From the NCBI RefSeq assembly GCF_013155125.1, contig NZ_CP053564.1:6765501-6829500 (forward strand): DNA of 64,000 bases, read 5' to 3'. Made by a program: the position numbers and the translations under genes. Each line of letters starts with the position of its first letter. Position 1 is the first letter of the stretch. This DNA is from Pseudonocardia broussonetiae (lineage in GTDB: Bacteria; Actinomycetota; Actinomycetes; Mycobacteriales; Pseudonocardiaceae). This document shows positions 1 to 8,900 of the stretch, piece by piece. The notes under the pieces are model-generated. The model made no database searches, was not told where the DNA came from, and saw only the letters and a program-made list of their open reading frames with translations.

Positions 1-298
1 GCCGGTCGGCGAGGACGCTGCGCAGCGTGTCGTGCTCGGGCGGGTCGGCGGCCAGGATCGTCCCGACGAACATCTCGTTCACCGGGTCGCTGAGCGCGAG
101 CCCGCTGGACGAGTAGGTCCGCCAGTCGCCGAGCGCCGCGCGGACCTCGTCGTAGCGCGGGAGCGCCCAGGCGTCGAGCCGGTCGAGGTGGACGGCCGGC
201 CCGAGGTCGCGCAGCTCGCGGTAGGTCGGGTACGGGTCCTGCAGGAGCTCGTCGTCGAACAGGTCGACGGCGGAGTGCGGCACGTGGGTGAGCGTCAT
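1..298 (-). CDS. Cytochrome P450, N-terminal part (cut by window edge)
   Basis: Only about the first 99 residues are inside the window; the haem-binding Cys region lies beyond the left edge. The ATG at 298 overlaps the stop of the upstream ferredoxin reductase (ATGA). The N-terminus (MTLTHVPHSAVDLFDDELL, then DPYPTYRELR) is close to that of the complete P450 at 28669-29847, with the same SSSG(L/I)AL, PVN(E/Q)M and A(A/S)DPP.HD segments, so the two are paralogues. By analogy it is a soluble class I P450 hydroxylating a small hydrophobic or carboxylic substrate, fed by the ferredoxin and reductase encoded just upstream. The substrate cannot be read from the sequence. Confidence 0.93.
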   Translation of the reverse strand, partial: MTLTHVPHSAVDLFDDELLQDPYPTYRELRDLGPAVHLDRLDAWALPRYDEVRAALGDWRTYSSSGLALSDPVNEMFVGTILAADPPEHDTLRSVLADR

Positions 299-1482
299 CG
301 CTGTACCTCCAACGGCACGGGCTCGGGTCGGGTGAGGGCGCGCAGGCGCGCGATCGGCATGCGGGTGTTGACGGCGGCCGCGGTCGCGCCGCCACCGGCG
401 TCGGACCAGCGCAGGAGCGCCCCGTCGGAGGGCGGGCCGCCCCGGAGCAGCGCGGGCGTCCCGCGGGCGGGCAGCTCGCCGCAGATCCGGACGGTGAGCC
501 CGAACTGCTCGGTCCAGAAGTAGGGCGAGGGGACGAGGGCGGGTGCGTCGTCCCCGTCGACGAGGGTGCGGGCGGCGGCGCGGCCCTGCTCGAGCGCGCT
601 GTTCCACGACGGCGTGCGGCGGTGGCCGCCGCCCGGGACCGGGAACGCCGCCACGTCCCCCGCCGCGACGACGCCCGGGGCGGCGCGGCACCGGGCGTCG
701 ACGCGCAGGCCCCCGTCGGTGAGCAGCCCGGTCCGGGCGAGCCATCCGACGTTCGGGGCGCAGCCGACCGCGGAGAGGACGAGGTCGCCCTCGATGCGCC
801 CGCCGCCCGCGAGCTCGACGACGGGCGTGCCGGTGCCCCGCAGCCGCACCCCCGCCGGGTCGTGGACGAGCTCCACGCCGTGCGCGGAGGCCGCGTCCGC
901 GAGCAGGTCCGACAGGTACCGGCCCAGCTGCGCGAGCAGCGGGGGCTGCCGGTCCACCACGACCACCGCGGCGCCGCTCGCCGCGCAGACCGACGCGAGC
1001 TCCATCCCGAGGATCCCCGCCCCGACGATCACCACCTTCGGGCGGCCCCGCAGGGCGGCCGCCAGGTGCCGGGCGTCGTCGAGGTCGCGGAAGACGGTCT
1101 CGTGGACGCCCGGGTCCGCGGCGCCGAGGTCCGCGAGCCGCCGGGCACGGGCCCCGGTCGTGACGGCGAGGCGGTCGTAGGGGATGCGGCGGCCGTCCTC
1201 GAGCACGACCTCCCGCCGGTCCACGTCGAGCCCGGCGGCCGCGGTGCCGACGATCTCGTCGACGTCGCAGGTCAGCGGCGGCAGCGTGATGTCGGCGTCG
1301 GTGGCGGTCCCGTCGAGGACCCCCTTCGACAGGGCCGGCCGGTTGTAGGCGGCCCGCGGCTCCGCCCCGACCAGCGTCAGCGACCCCGTGAACCCCTGGC
1401 GCCGGACGGCGTCGGCGAGGGTCACCCCCGCGAGCGAGGCGCCGACCACGACGATGCGCTCGGTCGGCCGCGCCGGCCCCAT
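295..1482 (-). CDS. NAD(P)H-dependent ferredoxin reductase (FAD), P450 partner
   Basis: 395 residues. An N-terminal dinucleotide motif VVVGASLAGVTLADA (FAD), a central VIVGAGILGMELASV motif (NAD(P)H) and VVAAGDVAAFP near residue 280 place it in the rubredoxin/putidaredoxin reductase family. It passes electrons from NAD(P)H to the [Fe-S] ferredoxin encoded directly upstream and on to the P450 downstream. I chose the ATG at 1482 because it sits one base inside the ferredoxin stop (TGATG) and immediately precedes the FAD motif; the longer reading extends through the ferredoxin gene in another frame. Its C-terminus (MPIARLRALTRPEP) is the reference for recognising the reductase remnant at 29863-30000. 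Confidence 0.92.
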   Translation of the reverse strand: MGPARPTERIVVVGASLAGVTLADAVRRQGFTGSLTLVGAEPRAAYNRPALSKGVLDGTATDADITLPPLTCDVDEIVGTAAAGLDVDRREVVLEDGRRIPYDRLAVTTGARARRLADLGAADPGVHETVFRDLDDARHLAAALRGRPKVVIVGAGILGMELASVCAASGAAVVVVDRQPPLLAQLGRYLSDLLADAASAHGVELVHDPAGVRLRGTGTPVVELAGGGRIEGDLVLSAVGCAPNVGWLARTGLLTDGGLRVDARCRAAPGVVAAGDVAAFPVPGGGHRRTPSWNSALEQGRAAARTLVDGDDAPALVPSPYFWTEQFGLTVRICGELPARGTPALLRGGPPSDGALLRWSDAGGGATAAAVNTRMPIARLRALTRPEPVPLEVQR

Positions 1483-1670
1483 CACCCGACCTTCAGCGCC
1501 GCCACCGGGCAGACCCGGACGGCGGACTCGGCGGCCGGGCCCGCCGACGGCGGCACCTCGTCGTGGTCGAGGACCAGCTCGCCCTCGTCGTCGAGGTGCA
1601 TCAGCTCGGGCGCCGACTCGGCGCACAGCCCGTAACCCTCGCACCGTTCCCTGTCGATCGACAGCTTCAC
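1482..1670 (-). CDS. P450-type [3Fe-4S]/[4Fe-4S] ferredoxin
   Basis: 62 residues, usual for actinobacterial P450 ferredoxins. The cluster motif is CEGYGLC near residues 9-15 and CPVAAL at the C-terminus; the residue between the first and last cysteines of the motif is not Cys, which suggests a [3Fe-4S] or unusual [4Fe-4S] cluster. The GTG start at 1670 has a strong GGAGG ribosome site eight bases upstream. It is the first gene of a ferredoxin - reductase - P450 operon. A second ferredoxin with the same CEGYGLC motif is at 29997-30188. Confidence 0.93.
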   Translation of the reverse strand: MKLSIDRERCEGYGLCAESAPELMHLDDEGELVLDHDEVPPSAGPAAESAVRVCPVAALKVG

Positions 1671-1803
1671 AGCGGGTCCTCCTCATGGCTCTCGGGGTCG
1701 GCTCGGCGCGGGCGCTCGGCGGGCGCGCTCGACCGCGGCCCGTCGGGCCGAGGAGCCGTGCGCGGACCCGCCGGTGACGCCCGGCGTGCGATCCGGTGGG
1801 GTC

Positions 1804-1820
1804 GGCCCGCGCGGCGGGCC
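1804..1820. terminator. GC-rich hairpin after the GntR gene
   Basis: A perfect 7-bp stem (GGCCCGC / GCGGGCC) with a 3-nt loop lies just past the stop of the GntR gene at 1843 and upstream of the ferredoxin operon. There is no T-run, so this is only a possible actinobacterial-type terminator or attenuator. The 172-bp gap between 1670 and 1843 holds nothing else I recognise. Confidence 0.25.
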
Positions 1821-1842
1821 GGACGTGTCGGGTGCGGCCGGT

Positions 1843-2550
1843 TCAGCCGTGGTCGATGGCGGAGGCGTCGGCGGGCAGGAGCCGGCCGAGCAGCATCTGG
1901 GTGGTGAAGGCGATGTGCTCGCGCAGGAGCTCCACGCCCGCGTCGACGTCCCTGTTCACGGCGGCGTCGGCGAGGGCCCGGTGTTCGGCGACCGGATCGC
2001 GGTCGTTCTCCACCAGCAGCGGCGCCGCCCAGCGGCGGTACAGCTCGGTCTCCGCACGCAGGCCCGTGGCGATCTCGATCAGCCTGCGGTTGCCGCACCC
2101 GGCGAGCAGCGCCGCGTGGAAGCCCTCGTGGGCCAGGTACCAGGCGTCCGCGCGCCCGACCGTCGCGATCTCGCGGTCGCGCAGCACCAGGAGGTGGTGC
2201 GCGGCGACGACCCCGGTCTCCCAGACGTCGTCGCCGTGGAGCATCGCTCGGCGGAACGCGAGCCCCTCGACGTCCACCCGCACCGTCGTGAGGTCGGTCA
2301 GCTCGTCGGCCGACAGGGAGGTGACCGCGTAGCCGAGGTGGGGCTGCATCGCCACGAGCCGCTCGCCCGTGAGCCTGGTCAGCGCCTCCCGGACGGGCCC
2401 CACGCTGGTGCCGTAGGTCTCGCAGAGCTCCGGGAACTTCAGGCGCTGCCCCGGCCGGAGCCGCCCCATGAAGATGTCGGCGCGCAGCCGGACGTACAGC
2501 TCGTCCGCCCGGGTAGCTGAGCCGCCATGCTTGACCACGAGAGAAACCAT
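1843..2550 (-). CDS. GntR-family regulator (FadR/FCD subfamily)
   Basis: 235 residues: an N-terminal winged helix (ELYVRLRADIFMGRLRPGQ, then TSVGPVREALTRLTGERLV) followed by an all-helical FCD ligand domain with conserved Asp, His and Arg positions (AHEGFHAALL, EHRALADA). FCD regulators bind small carboxylates. The ATG at 2550 is chosen because it starts just before the helix-turn-helix; a longer frame would run into the XRE gene. It precedes the ferredoxin-reductase-P450 module on the same strand and is the likely repressor of that module. Confidence 0.88.
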   Translation of the reverse strand: MVSLVVKHGGSATRADELYVRLRADIFMGRLRPGQRLKFPELCETYGTSVGPVREALTRLTGERLVAMQPHLGYAVTSLSADELTDLTTVRVDVEGLAFRRAMLHGDDVWETGVVAAHHLLVLRDREIATVGRADAWYLAHEGFHAALLAGCGNRRLIEIATGLRAETELYRRWAAPLLVENDRDPVAEHRALADAAVNRDVDAGVELLREHIAFTTQMLLGRLLPADASAIDHG

Positions 2551-2579
2551 AGCCCAGGTATCAAGACGGGCACAAGTTT

Positions 2580-3431
2580 CTAAAGTACGTCGGTCTCTGC
2601 TCTGAACTCCTGCGTGCCCAGCACCGCGAGGAGCGCGAGCCGCTCCCGGGTCTCGTCGTCGGCGGGGGTGAGGACGAGCAGCTGCTGTCCGAGGTCGGGG
2701 GTCACGAGCGTCTCGCAGTCCATCAGCAGCGCACCGACCCGCGGGTGCCGGAAGGTCTTCCGGTCGGCGCGACGGACCGCCACCTCGTGCTCGGCCCACA
2801 GCGTCCGGAACTCCGGGCTCGCCGCGGCCAGCCGCTCGACGACGCCCTGCACGGTGCGGTCCCCCGCCCGGCGTCCGACCACCGCACGCAGGTCGGCCAC
2901 GAGGGACCGGGCGTGCCGCTCCCGCTCCTCCCGCGGGTGACCGGCCCGCGCGTCGGGGTGGGTGAACCAGCGGTGCGCCAGGTAGCGGCAGTCGCCGGTG
3001 AACGCTGTCAGGTCCCCCGCCATCAGCAGCGACAGCCGGTTCTGCGCGAGCACCTCACCCAGCTCCGAGACCACCATGGCCGACGCGTCGTGGAGCAGGT
3101 CGAGCACGCGGACGAGGCCGGCGCGGGCCGGCTGCGCCACGCCGTCGGCGGGCGGCGGGTGGTGCCCGGCGAGGTGGAAGAGGTGGTCGCGCTCGTCGTC
3201 GCTGAGGCGCAGGGCGCGGGCCAGCGCGCCGAGCAGCTGGACCGACGGCCGACTGCTGCGTCCCTGCTCGAGGCGCACGACGTAGTCGGTCGACATCCCG
3301 GCGAGCACGGCGACCTCCTCCCGGCGCAGGCCGGCGGTGCGACGCCGGGGTCCCGCCGTGACGCCGACCTCGGCGGGCCGGATCGACTCCCGACGCCGGC
3401 GCAGGAAGTCGGCGAGCTGCTCGCGCTGCAT
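2580..3431 (-). CDS. XRE-family regulator with MmyB-like ligand-binding domain
   Basis: 283 residues. Residues about 1-80 form a lambda-repressor-like helix-turn-helix with the family's signature R-GLRREEVAVLAGMSTDYVVRLEQGR; the rest is the MmyB-like domain (SMVVSE.GEVLAQN, W....A.HP....HPR.G.L and a C-terminal L.LTPA). Actinobacterial members usually repress a divergent oxidoreductase gene and respond to a small or fatty ligand. It is divergent from the aldo/keto reductase, 100 bp away, and is probably its regulator. The start at 3431 gives the normal family length. Confidence 0.92.
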   Translation of the reverse strand: MQREQLADFLRRRRESIRPAEVGVTAGPRRRTAGLRREEVAVLAGMSTDYVVRLEQGRSSRPSVQLLGALARALRLSDDERDHLFHLAGHHPPPADGVAQPARAGLVRVLDLLHDASAMVVSELGEVLAQNRLSLLMAGDLTAFTGDCRYLAHRWFTHPDARAGHPREERERHARSLVADLRAVVGRRAGDRTVQGVVERLAAASPEFRTLWAEHEVAVRRADRKTFRHPRVGALLMDCETLVTPDLGQQLLVLTPADDETRERLALLAVLGTQEFRAETDVL

Positions 3432-3464
3432 GCCCCCATGCTTCCCGTCGCCGGTCCGCCCAGC

Positions 3465-3516
3465 CAGGGAGCGGCTCTCCCACGATCGACGCTCTCTTCC
3501 CGGCACCGCGGACCCG
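3465..3516. promoter_or_regulatory. Possible operator between XRE regulator and aldo/keto reductase
   Basis: The 100-bp divergent gap has an imperfect inverted repeat (GGGAGCGGCTCTCCC, about 3468-3482) followed about 20 bp later by another GCTCTC..CCC element. This is where the divergent regulator would be expected to bind; no experimental or comparative support. Confidence 0.25.
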
Positions 3517-3531
3517 CCGCACTGTGGGGCC

Positions 3532-4518
3532 ATGCAGACACGCACCCTCGGCAGCACCGGCCCCACCGTCTCCGCCCTCGGCCTGGGCGCCATGAGCATG
3601 TCGGGCGCCTACGGCCACGCCGACCGCCACGAGAGCATCGCGACCGTCCACGCCGCACTGGACGCCGGCGTCACGCTGATCGACACCGGCGACTTCTACG
3701 CCATGGGCCACAACGAACTGCTGCTGGCCGAGGCCCTCCGCGGCCGCGACCGGGAGAGCTACCGGCTGTCGGTGAAGTTCGGCGGCCTCGCCGGCCCGGG
3801 CCTCCCGCCGCTGCAGCAGGACTGCCGCCCCGCCGCGGTGAAGAACTTCCTCGCCTACTCCCTCACCCGCCTGGGCGTCGACCACATCGACGTCTACCGC
3901 CCGGCCCGCCTCGACCCCGCCGTCCCGATCGAGGACACCGTGGGAGCGATCAAGGACATGATCGACGCCGGGTACGTCCGGCACCTCGGGCTCTCCGAGG
4001 TCGACGCCGCCACCGTCCGGCGCGCCCACGCCGTGCACCCCGTCGCCGACCTGCAGATCGAGTACTCCGTCATCTCCCGCGCCGTCGAGGCCGACGTCCT
4101 GCCCACCCTGCGCGAGCTGGGCATCGGCCTCACCGCCTACGGCGTCCTGGCCCGCGGCCTGATCTCCGGCAACTACGTCCCCGGCCGGGCCGGCGACTTC
4201 CGCGCCCACAGCCCCCGCTTCGCCGGCGACAACCTCCGGCACAACCTCGCCCTGGCCGAGGCGCTGCGGGAGGTCGCGCGGCGGAAGGGCTGCACGGTCG
4301 CCCAGCTGGTGATCGCCTGGGTCGCCGCGCAGGGCGACGACATCGTGCCGCTCGTCGGCGCCCGGACCCGGGAGCGGCTCGCCGAGGCCCTGCCCGCCCT
4401 CGACCTCACCCTCACCCCCGACGACCTCGCCGCGATCGAGGACGCCGTCCCCGCCGGCTCCGCCCGCGGCGACCGCTACCCGTCGGCGTTCATGGCCGCG
4501 CTCGGCGTGGGCAACTGA
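3532..4518 (+). CDS. Aldo/keto reductase
   Basis: 328 residues, a TIM-barrel NADPH-dependent reductase. It starts MQTRTLGSTG, has the family signature DAGVTLIDTGDFYAMGHNE (catalytic Asp and Tyr) and the catalytic Lys in SVKFGG. The segment that normally reads Y..LHR.DP is VYRPARLDP here, so the usual catalytic His is replaced by Ala; this variant is, as far as I recall, found in a subfamily of bacterial homologues. The C-terminal cofactor segment (VPLVGARTRERLAEAL) is intact. It is divergent from the XRE regulator at 3431. Substrate unknown; a general aldehyde/ketone detoxification role is typical. Confidence 0.93.
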   Translation: MQTRTLGSTGPTVSALGLGAMSMSGAYGHADRHESIATVHAALDAGVTLIDTGDFYAMGHNELLLAEALRGRDRESYRLSVKFGGLAGPGLPPLQQDCRPAAVKNFLAYSLTRLGVDHIDVYRPARLDPAVPIEDTVGAIKDMIDAGYVRHLGLSEVDAATVRRAHAVHPVADLQIEYSVISRAVEADVLPTLRELGIGLTAYGVLARGLISGNYVPGRAGDFRAHSPRFAGDNLRHNLALAEALREVARRKGCTVAQLVIAWVAAQGDDIVPLVGARTRERLAEALPALDLTLTPDDLAAIEDAVPAGSARGDRYPSAFMAALGVGN

Positions 4519-4531
4519 CCCTCCGTCGCGG

Positions 4532-4999
4532 TCACGGACGGCGCCGGTAGGTGATCGCGAAGTCGAGCTCCCACGTCCGCCCGCCGTCGTCGGACCTCTC
4601 CCAGCGGCCCTCGATGGTCGAGGCGTCGGCGCTGATCCGGCCGACGAACCGCTGGGAGAAGTCGAGCGGGCTGAAGTCGGCCTCGGTGCGCACCAGGGTC
4701 CAGACGCCCCCGGTCAGCGTCATGCGATGGAGCCGGGTGACGCCGCGGGAGTCGAAGTAGTGCTGCAGGTACTCCTCGCCGTCGGGGGCGATGACGCACG
4801 TGCTGTCCGGGATCGGGTCGGGGGCGTGCGAGTGGATCATCAGGTAGGCACCGCCCAGCGCCCACTCGACGGTGACGCGGCCCGACAGGGAGTCCGGGTC
4901 GGCCACGCCCCACTCCGGCGGGGGCGTCGGCCGCACCTCCCACTCGCCCACCAGGACGTCGAGGGCGGCGAGGGCCGGGCTGCGGTGCGCGGTGGTCAT
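4532..4999 (-). CDS. DUF1579-like protein
   Basis: 155 residues. It carries a calycin/lipocalin-like pattern: LDVLVGEWEV at the N-terminus, YLMIHSHA in the first strands, and a C-terminal GRWERSDDGGRTWELDFAITY. This is the layout of DUF1579-type proteins, small beta-barrels of unknown function. No signal peptide. The ATG at 4999 is the start that begins just before the conserved region. It is divergent from the Crp-family gene and converges on the aldo/keto reductase. Confidence 0.75.
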   Translation of the reverse strand: MTTAHRSPALAALDVLVGEWEVRPTPPPEWGVADPDSLSGRVTVEWALGGAYLMIHSHAPDPIPDSTCVIAPDGEEYLQHYFDSRGVTRLHRMTLTGGVWTLVRTEADFSPLDFSQRFVGRISADASTIEGRWERSDDGGRTWELDFAITYRRRP

Positions 5000-5054
5000 G
5001 TCCCTACGACGTCCGCGACGCCCCGGACTCACCGGTGGGAGCCTGTGGCCACCC

Positions 5055-5082
5055 TTGTCCCCCGACTAACGAGCGCTAGTAT
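5055..5082 (+). promoter_or_regulatory. Promoter of the crp-IOR-dioxygenase operon
   Basis: A -35-like TTGTCC (5055-5060), a 16-bp spacer and a -10-like TAGTAT (5077-5082) precede the GTG at 5113 by about 30 bases. The 16-bp palindrome at 5065-5080 overlaps the spacer and the -10, the classic place for a repressor site. Confidence 0.5.
5065..5080. promoter_or_regulatory. TetR-type operator palindrome, site 1
   Basis: ACTAACGAGCGCTAGT: half-site ACTAACG facing ACTAGCG (6 of 7 match) with a 2-bp centre. The same 7-2-7 pattern with core TAACG-NN-CG recurs at 25591-25606 and 25619-25634, next to two TetR genes. ACTAACG-type palindromes are common targets of actinobacterial TetR regulators of acyl-CoA metabolism. 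It suggests that the TetR pair controls this operon too. Confidence 0.6.
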
Positions 5083-5112
5083 GACGGTCGACGGACAGAG
5101 CGAGGGGGCTCC

Positions 5113-5841
5113 GTGACCACGGCGAGGGATCGGGGCAGGGCCGCCGGGGTGCACGCCCCGGAGGTGTCCACCACCTCGCCGTTCCTGCTCACCGAGGACC
5201 CCACGATCGCCGACCGGATCGCCGCGCTGGGCGAGGTGCGCCGCTACCGCGCCGGGGAGTTCGTCTACCGCCAGGGGTCGGTGTCGGACTTCATCTACCA
5301 GGTCGTCCGCGGCCGCCTGCGGATCTACCTGACGCGGGCCGACGGGTCCGAGCGGGTGCTGTCCTACGCCGAGCCCGGGGCCGGGCTCGGCGAGTCGACG
5401 TGCTTCGACGGGCTCCCCCGGTACGCCTCCTGCGTGGCCGTGACCGACAGCGAGATGTCGGTGATCAGCAGGCAGGCGGTGATGGAGGCGGCACGGGGGC
5501 AACCGGCGATCCTCGTGGAGATGACGCGCCGCATCTCCCGCAAGGCGCGCCTGTTCGCGATGCACATCGCCGCGGACGGGCTCCCCGCCCGGGGTCGCGT
5601 CGCCCTGGTGCTGGACCACCTGGTCGAGGCCTACGGCGTCCGGCAGCCGGACGGCACCCTCCGGCTGCGCGTCCAGTACTCGCTCGACGAGCTGGCCCTG
5701 ATGATCGGGGTCACGCGGGTGACGATGAGCCGGGAGCTGGCGCGGCTGCTCGAGGAGGGCGTGGTGCGGCGGCACGGGCGGGAGATCGTCGTGCCGGACC
5801 TGGACGCGCTGCGCGCGGTCGCCGGGGGCTACCGGCCCTGA
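5113..5841 (+). CDS. Crp/Fnr-family transcription regulator
   Basis: 242 residues. Residues about 30-150 form a cyclic-nucleotide-type jelly roll (RYRAGEFVYRQGS, GRLRIYL, GSERVLSYAEPGAGLGEST); the C-terminal winged helix contains YSLDELALMIGVTRVTMSRELARLLEEGVV. There is no N-terminal Cys cluster of Fnr type. The GTG at 5113 lies 30 bp after a good -10 box. It is the first gene of the operon with the 2-oxoacid oxidoreductase and DpgC-like dioxygenase and probably senses a pathway CoA-ester or small effector; related Crp-type activators control aromatic catabolism. Confidence 0.9.
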   Translation: MTTARDRGRAAGVHAPEVSTTSPFLLTEDPTIADRIAALGEVRRYRAGEFVYRQGSVSDFIYQVVRGRLRIYLTRADGSERVLSYAEPGAGLGESTCFDGLPRYASCVAVTDSEMSVISRQAVMEAARGQPAILVEMTRRISRKARLFAMHIAADGLPARGRVALVLDHLVEAYGVRQPDGTLRLRVQYSLDELALMIGVTRVTMSRELARLLEEGVVRRHGREIVVPDLDALRAVAGGYRP

Positions 5842-5852
5842 CCGTCCGTATC

Positions 5853-5867
5853 GTGTGTTACCGACAC
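5853..5867. promoter_or_regulatory. Possible Crp-type binding site
   Basis: GTGT-N7-ACAC, a dyad resembling the outer arms of a Crp/Fnr site, in the 83-bp gap between the Crp-family gene and the oxidoreductase, 57 bp before the latter's start. It may be the site through which the regulator acts on the next gene. Weak on sequence alone. Confidence 0.3.
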
Positions 5868-5924
5868 CACGGCCGGCGCGCGCCACGCTGACGTCCTCAG
5901 CACGACGAGGACCGGGAGCGACGC

Positions 5925-8900
5925 ATGTCGATCGATGTGGAGCAGCGACCGCGGGTGGCGCTCGAGGACCGCTACCTGCTGGAGGACGGCCGGGTCTTCC
6001 TGACCGGGGTCCAGGCGCTGCTGCGGGCACCGCTCGACCAGGTGCGCGCGGACCGGCGGGCCGGGCTGCGCACCGGCACGTTCATCACCGGCTACCCCGG
6101 GTCCCCGCTCGGCGGCTACGACCTGGCCCTGCAGCAGAACCGCGGCCTGCTCGCCGAGCACGACGTCGTCCACCAGATGGGGCAGAACGAGGAGCTCGCC
6201 GCGGCGGCGCTGATGGGCACGCAGCTGCTCGAGCGGTACCCGCACAGCCGCTACGACGGGGTGACCGGGTTCTGGTACGGCAAGGGCCCCGGGCTGGACC
6301 GGGCCGGCGACTCGCTGCGGCACGGCAACTTCGGCGGCACGACCACCCACGGCGCCGTCGTCGTGCTCAGCGGGGAGGACCACGAGGCGAAGAGCTCGTC
6401 GCTGCCGTTCGAGCAGGAGTACGCCTTCGCCCACGCCGGGATCCCCGTGCTGTACCCGTCGTCGGTGGCGGAGTTCCTCACCTACACCCGGCACGCGGTC
6501 GCCCTGTCGCGGTTCTCGGGGTGCTGGGTGGCGATGAAGCTCGTCGCCCAGCTGTGCGACGGGGGCCAGACCCTCGACCTGGTCCGGGACGAGCCCCGGA
6601 TCGTCGTCCCCGAGTTCGAGATCGACGGCCGGCCGTTCCGCAAGTGGCAGGACCACGCGTTCTTCCCCGGCAAGGTCGTCGAGACCGAGCGGCACGTCTT
6701 CACCGAGCGGCACCCCGCGGCCGTCGCCTACGCCCGTGCGAACGGGCTCAACGAGGTGCGGGTCCGCGGACGCGACGACCGCATCGGGCTGCTCACCGCG
6801 GGCAAGAGCTACGCCGACACCGTCCAGGCGCTGCGCGACCTGGGTGTCGACGACGACGACCTGCGCCGCGCCGGGATCCGGCTCGTCAAGATCGGCGCCC
6901 TCTACCCGCTCGACGCCGACTTCGTCCGCGAGGCGACCGGCGACCTCGACGAGGTGGTCGTCATCGAGGAGAAGCGCCCGATCCTCGAGGACGCGGTGCG
7001 GTCCGCGGTGTGCAACCTCGCGACCCACCCGCGGGTGCACGGCAAGCGCGACGCCGAGGGCCGCGTCCGGTTCCCGGAGTACGGCAGCCTCGACGCCGAC
7101 GCGGTCGCCGCCGGTCTGGCCCCGATCCTGCGCGCCCGGATCCCGGAGCGGATCACCGTCACCCGCCGCACCGACGAGCTGGACCAGGTCCGCGGGCGCG
7201 ACTACACCGCGATGCTCAAGCGGTCGCCGAACTACTGCTCGGGCTGCCCGCACAACGTGTCGACCACGGTTCTCGACGGCCAGGTCGCCTGGGGCGCCCC
7301 CGGCTGCCACATCTTCGCCTCCATCATCGAGCAGCCCGAGCGGCGGATCGACGCGACGTTCCCGCTGGGCGGCGAGGGCGTCGCCTGGATCGGGCTGAGC
7401 CCCTTCACCGACCTGGAGCACGTCGTCCAGAACCAGGGCGACGGCAGCCTGTTCCACTCCAGCTACCTGAGCATCCGGTTCTCGGTCGCCGCGGGCGTGA
7501 CGATGACCTACCGCATCCTCTACAACGGCGCGGTCGCGAACACCGGCGCGCAGGAGCCGATCGGGCAGGCGGACGTGCCGACGCTGGCGGGCCTGCTCGC
7601 GCTGGAGGGCGTCACGAAGATCGCGATCGTCGCCGACGACCCCGCCGTCTACCGCCGGGCGGAGCTGCCCGGGATCGCCACGGTGCACGGGGCGGACGAG
7701 ATCGACACCGTCCTGCGCGACCTGCAGCGGACCGCCGGCGTCACGGTCTTCCTCTACGACGGCGAGTGCGCCAACGAGCGGCGCCGCAAGCGCAAGCGCG
7801 GCACCGCGCCGAAGGCGTCGACGTTCGTCGTGGTCGACCAGGGCGTGTGCGAGGACTGCGGTGACTGCGGCGAGGTCACCAACTGCATGTCGCTGCACAA
7901 GGACGACACGGAGTTCGGGCCCAAGACCGCGGTGCACCAGTCCTCCTGCAACCAGGACCACTCGTGCCTCAAGGGCGACTGCCCCTCCTTCCTCACCGTC
8001 ACCGCCCCGGAGGGCCTCGCGAAGCCCGAGTACGTCCCGGTCGACGCCGCGGAGATCCCCGAGCCGCGGCGTCCGGTCCTGGACCGGCCGTTCCACGTGT
8101 TCGTGCCCGGGGTCGGCGGCACCGGGGTGCTGACGCTCAACTCGGTGCTCGCCTGGGCCGCGCTGATCGACGGCGCCGAGGCGGTGAGCTACGACCAGAC
8201 CGGTGCGGCGCAGAAGTGGGGCGCGGTCCTGAGCAGCCTGGTCCTGAGCCCGCGCGGCACCCGCGTCGACGCCAACAAGGTCGGCGCGGCCCGGGCCGAC
8301 CTCTACCTGGCGGTCGACGCGATGGCCGCGGCCGACCCGGCGAACCTCGACCGCTGCTCCCCCGACCGGACGCGCGCGCTCGTCAACACAGGCCTGCTGC
8401 CCAGCGGCGAGATGATCCGGAACAGCCGCCTCGCCGCGCCCGTCGACCCCATGGTCGACGCCGTCGCCCGGTTCAGCGCCGAGGCCGTGGGCGTGGACGC
8501 CCGCGCCGTCGCCGAGACCGTCTTCGGCGACTACATGGCCACCAACACCGTGGCGCTCGGCGCCGCGTACCAGGCCGGGATGCTGCCGCTCTCGTCGGCC
8601 GCGATCGAGGAGGCCATCACGCTCAACGGGACGGCCGCGGAGCAGAACCGCCAGGCGTTCCGCCACGGCCGCCTCGCGGTGGCCGACCCCGCCCGGATCC
8701 GGGCGCTGCTCTCCCCGCCGCCCCGCGACGCCGAGGCCGAGCGCCGGCACGCCCGCGGGCTCCTGCCGGCCGCGCAGCGCGCCGCCTACGACACGGCCAT
8801 GGCCCGCGTCACGGACCTGCCCGAGGAGGACCGCCGGCTGCTGGCCGTGCGGGTCGGCGAGCTGATCTCCTACCAGGACGCCGACTACGCGGGCCGCTAC

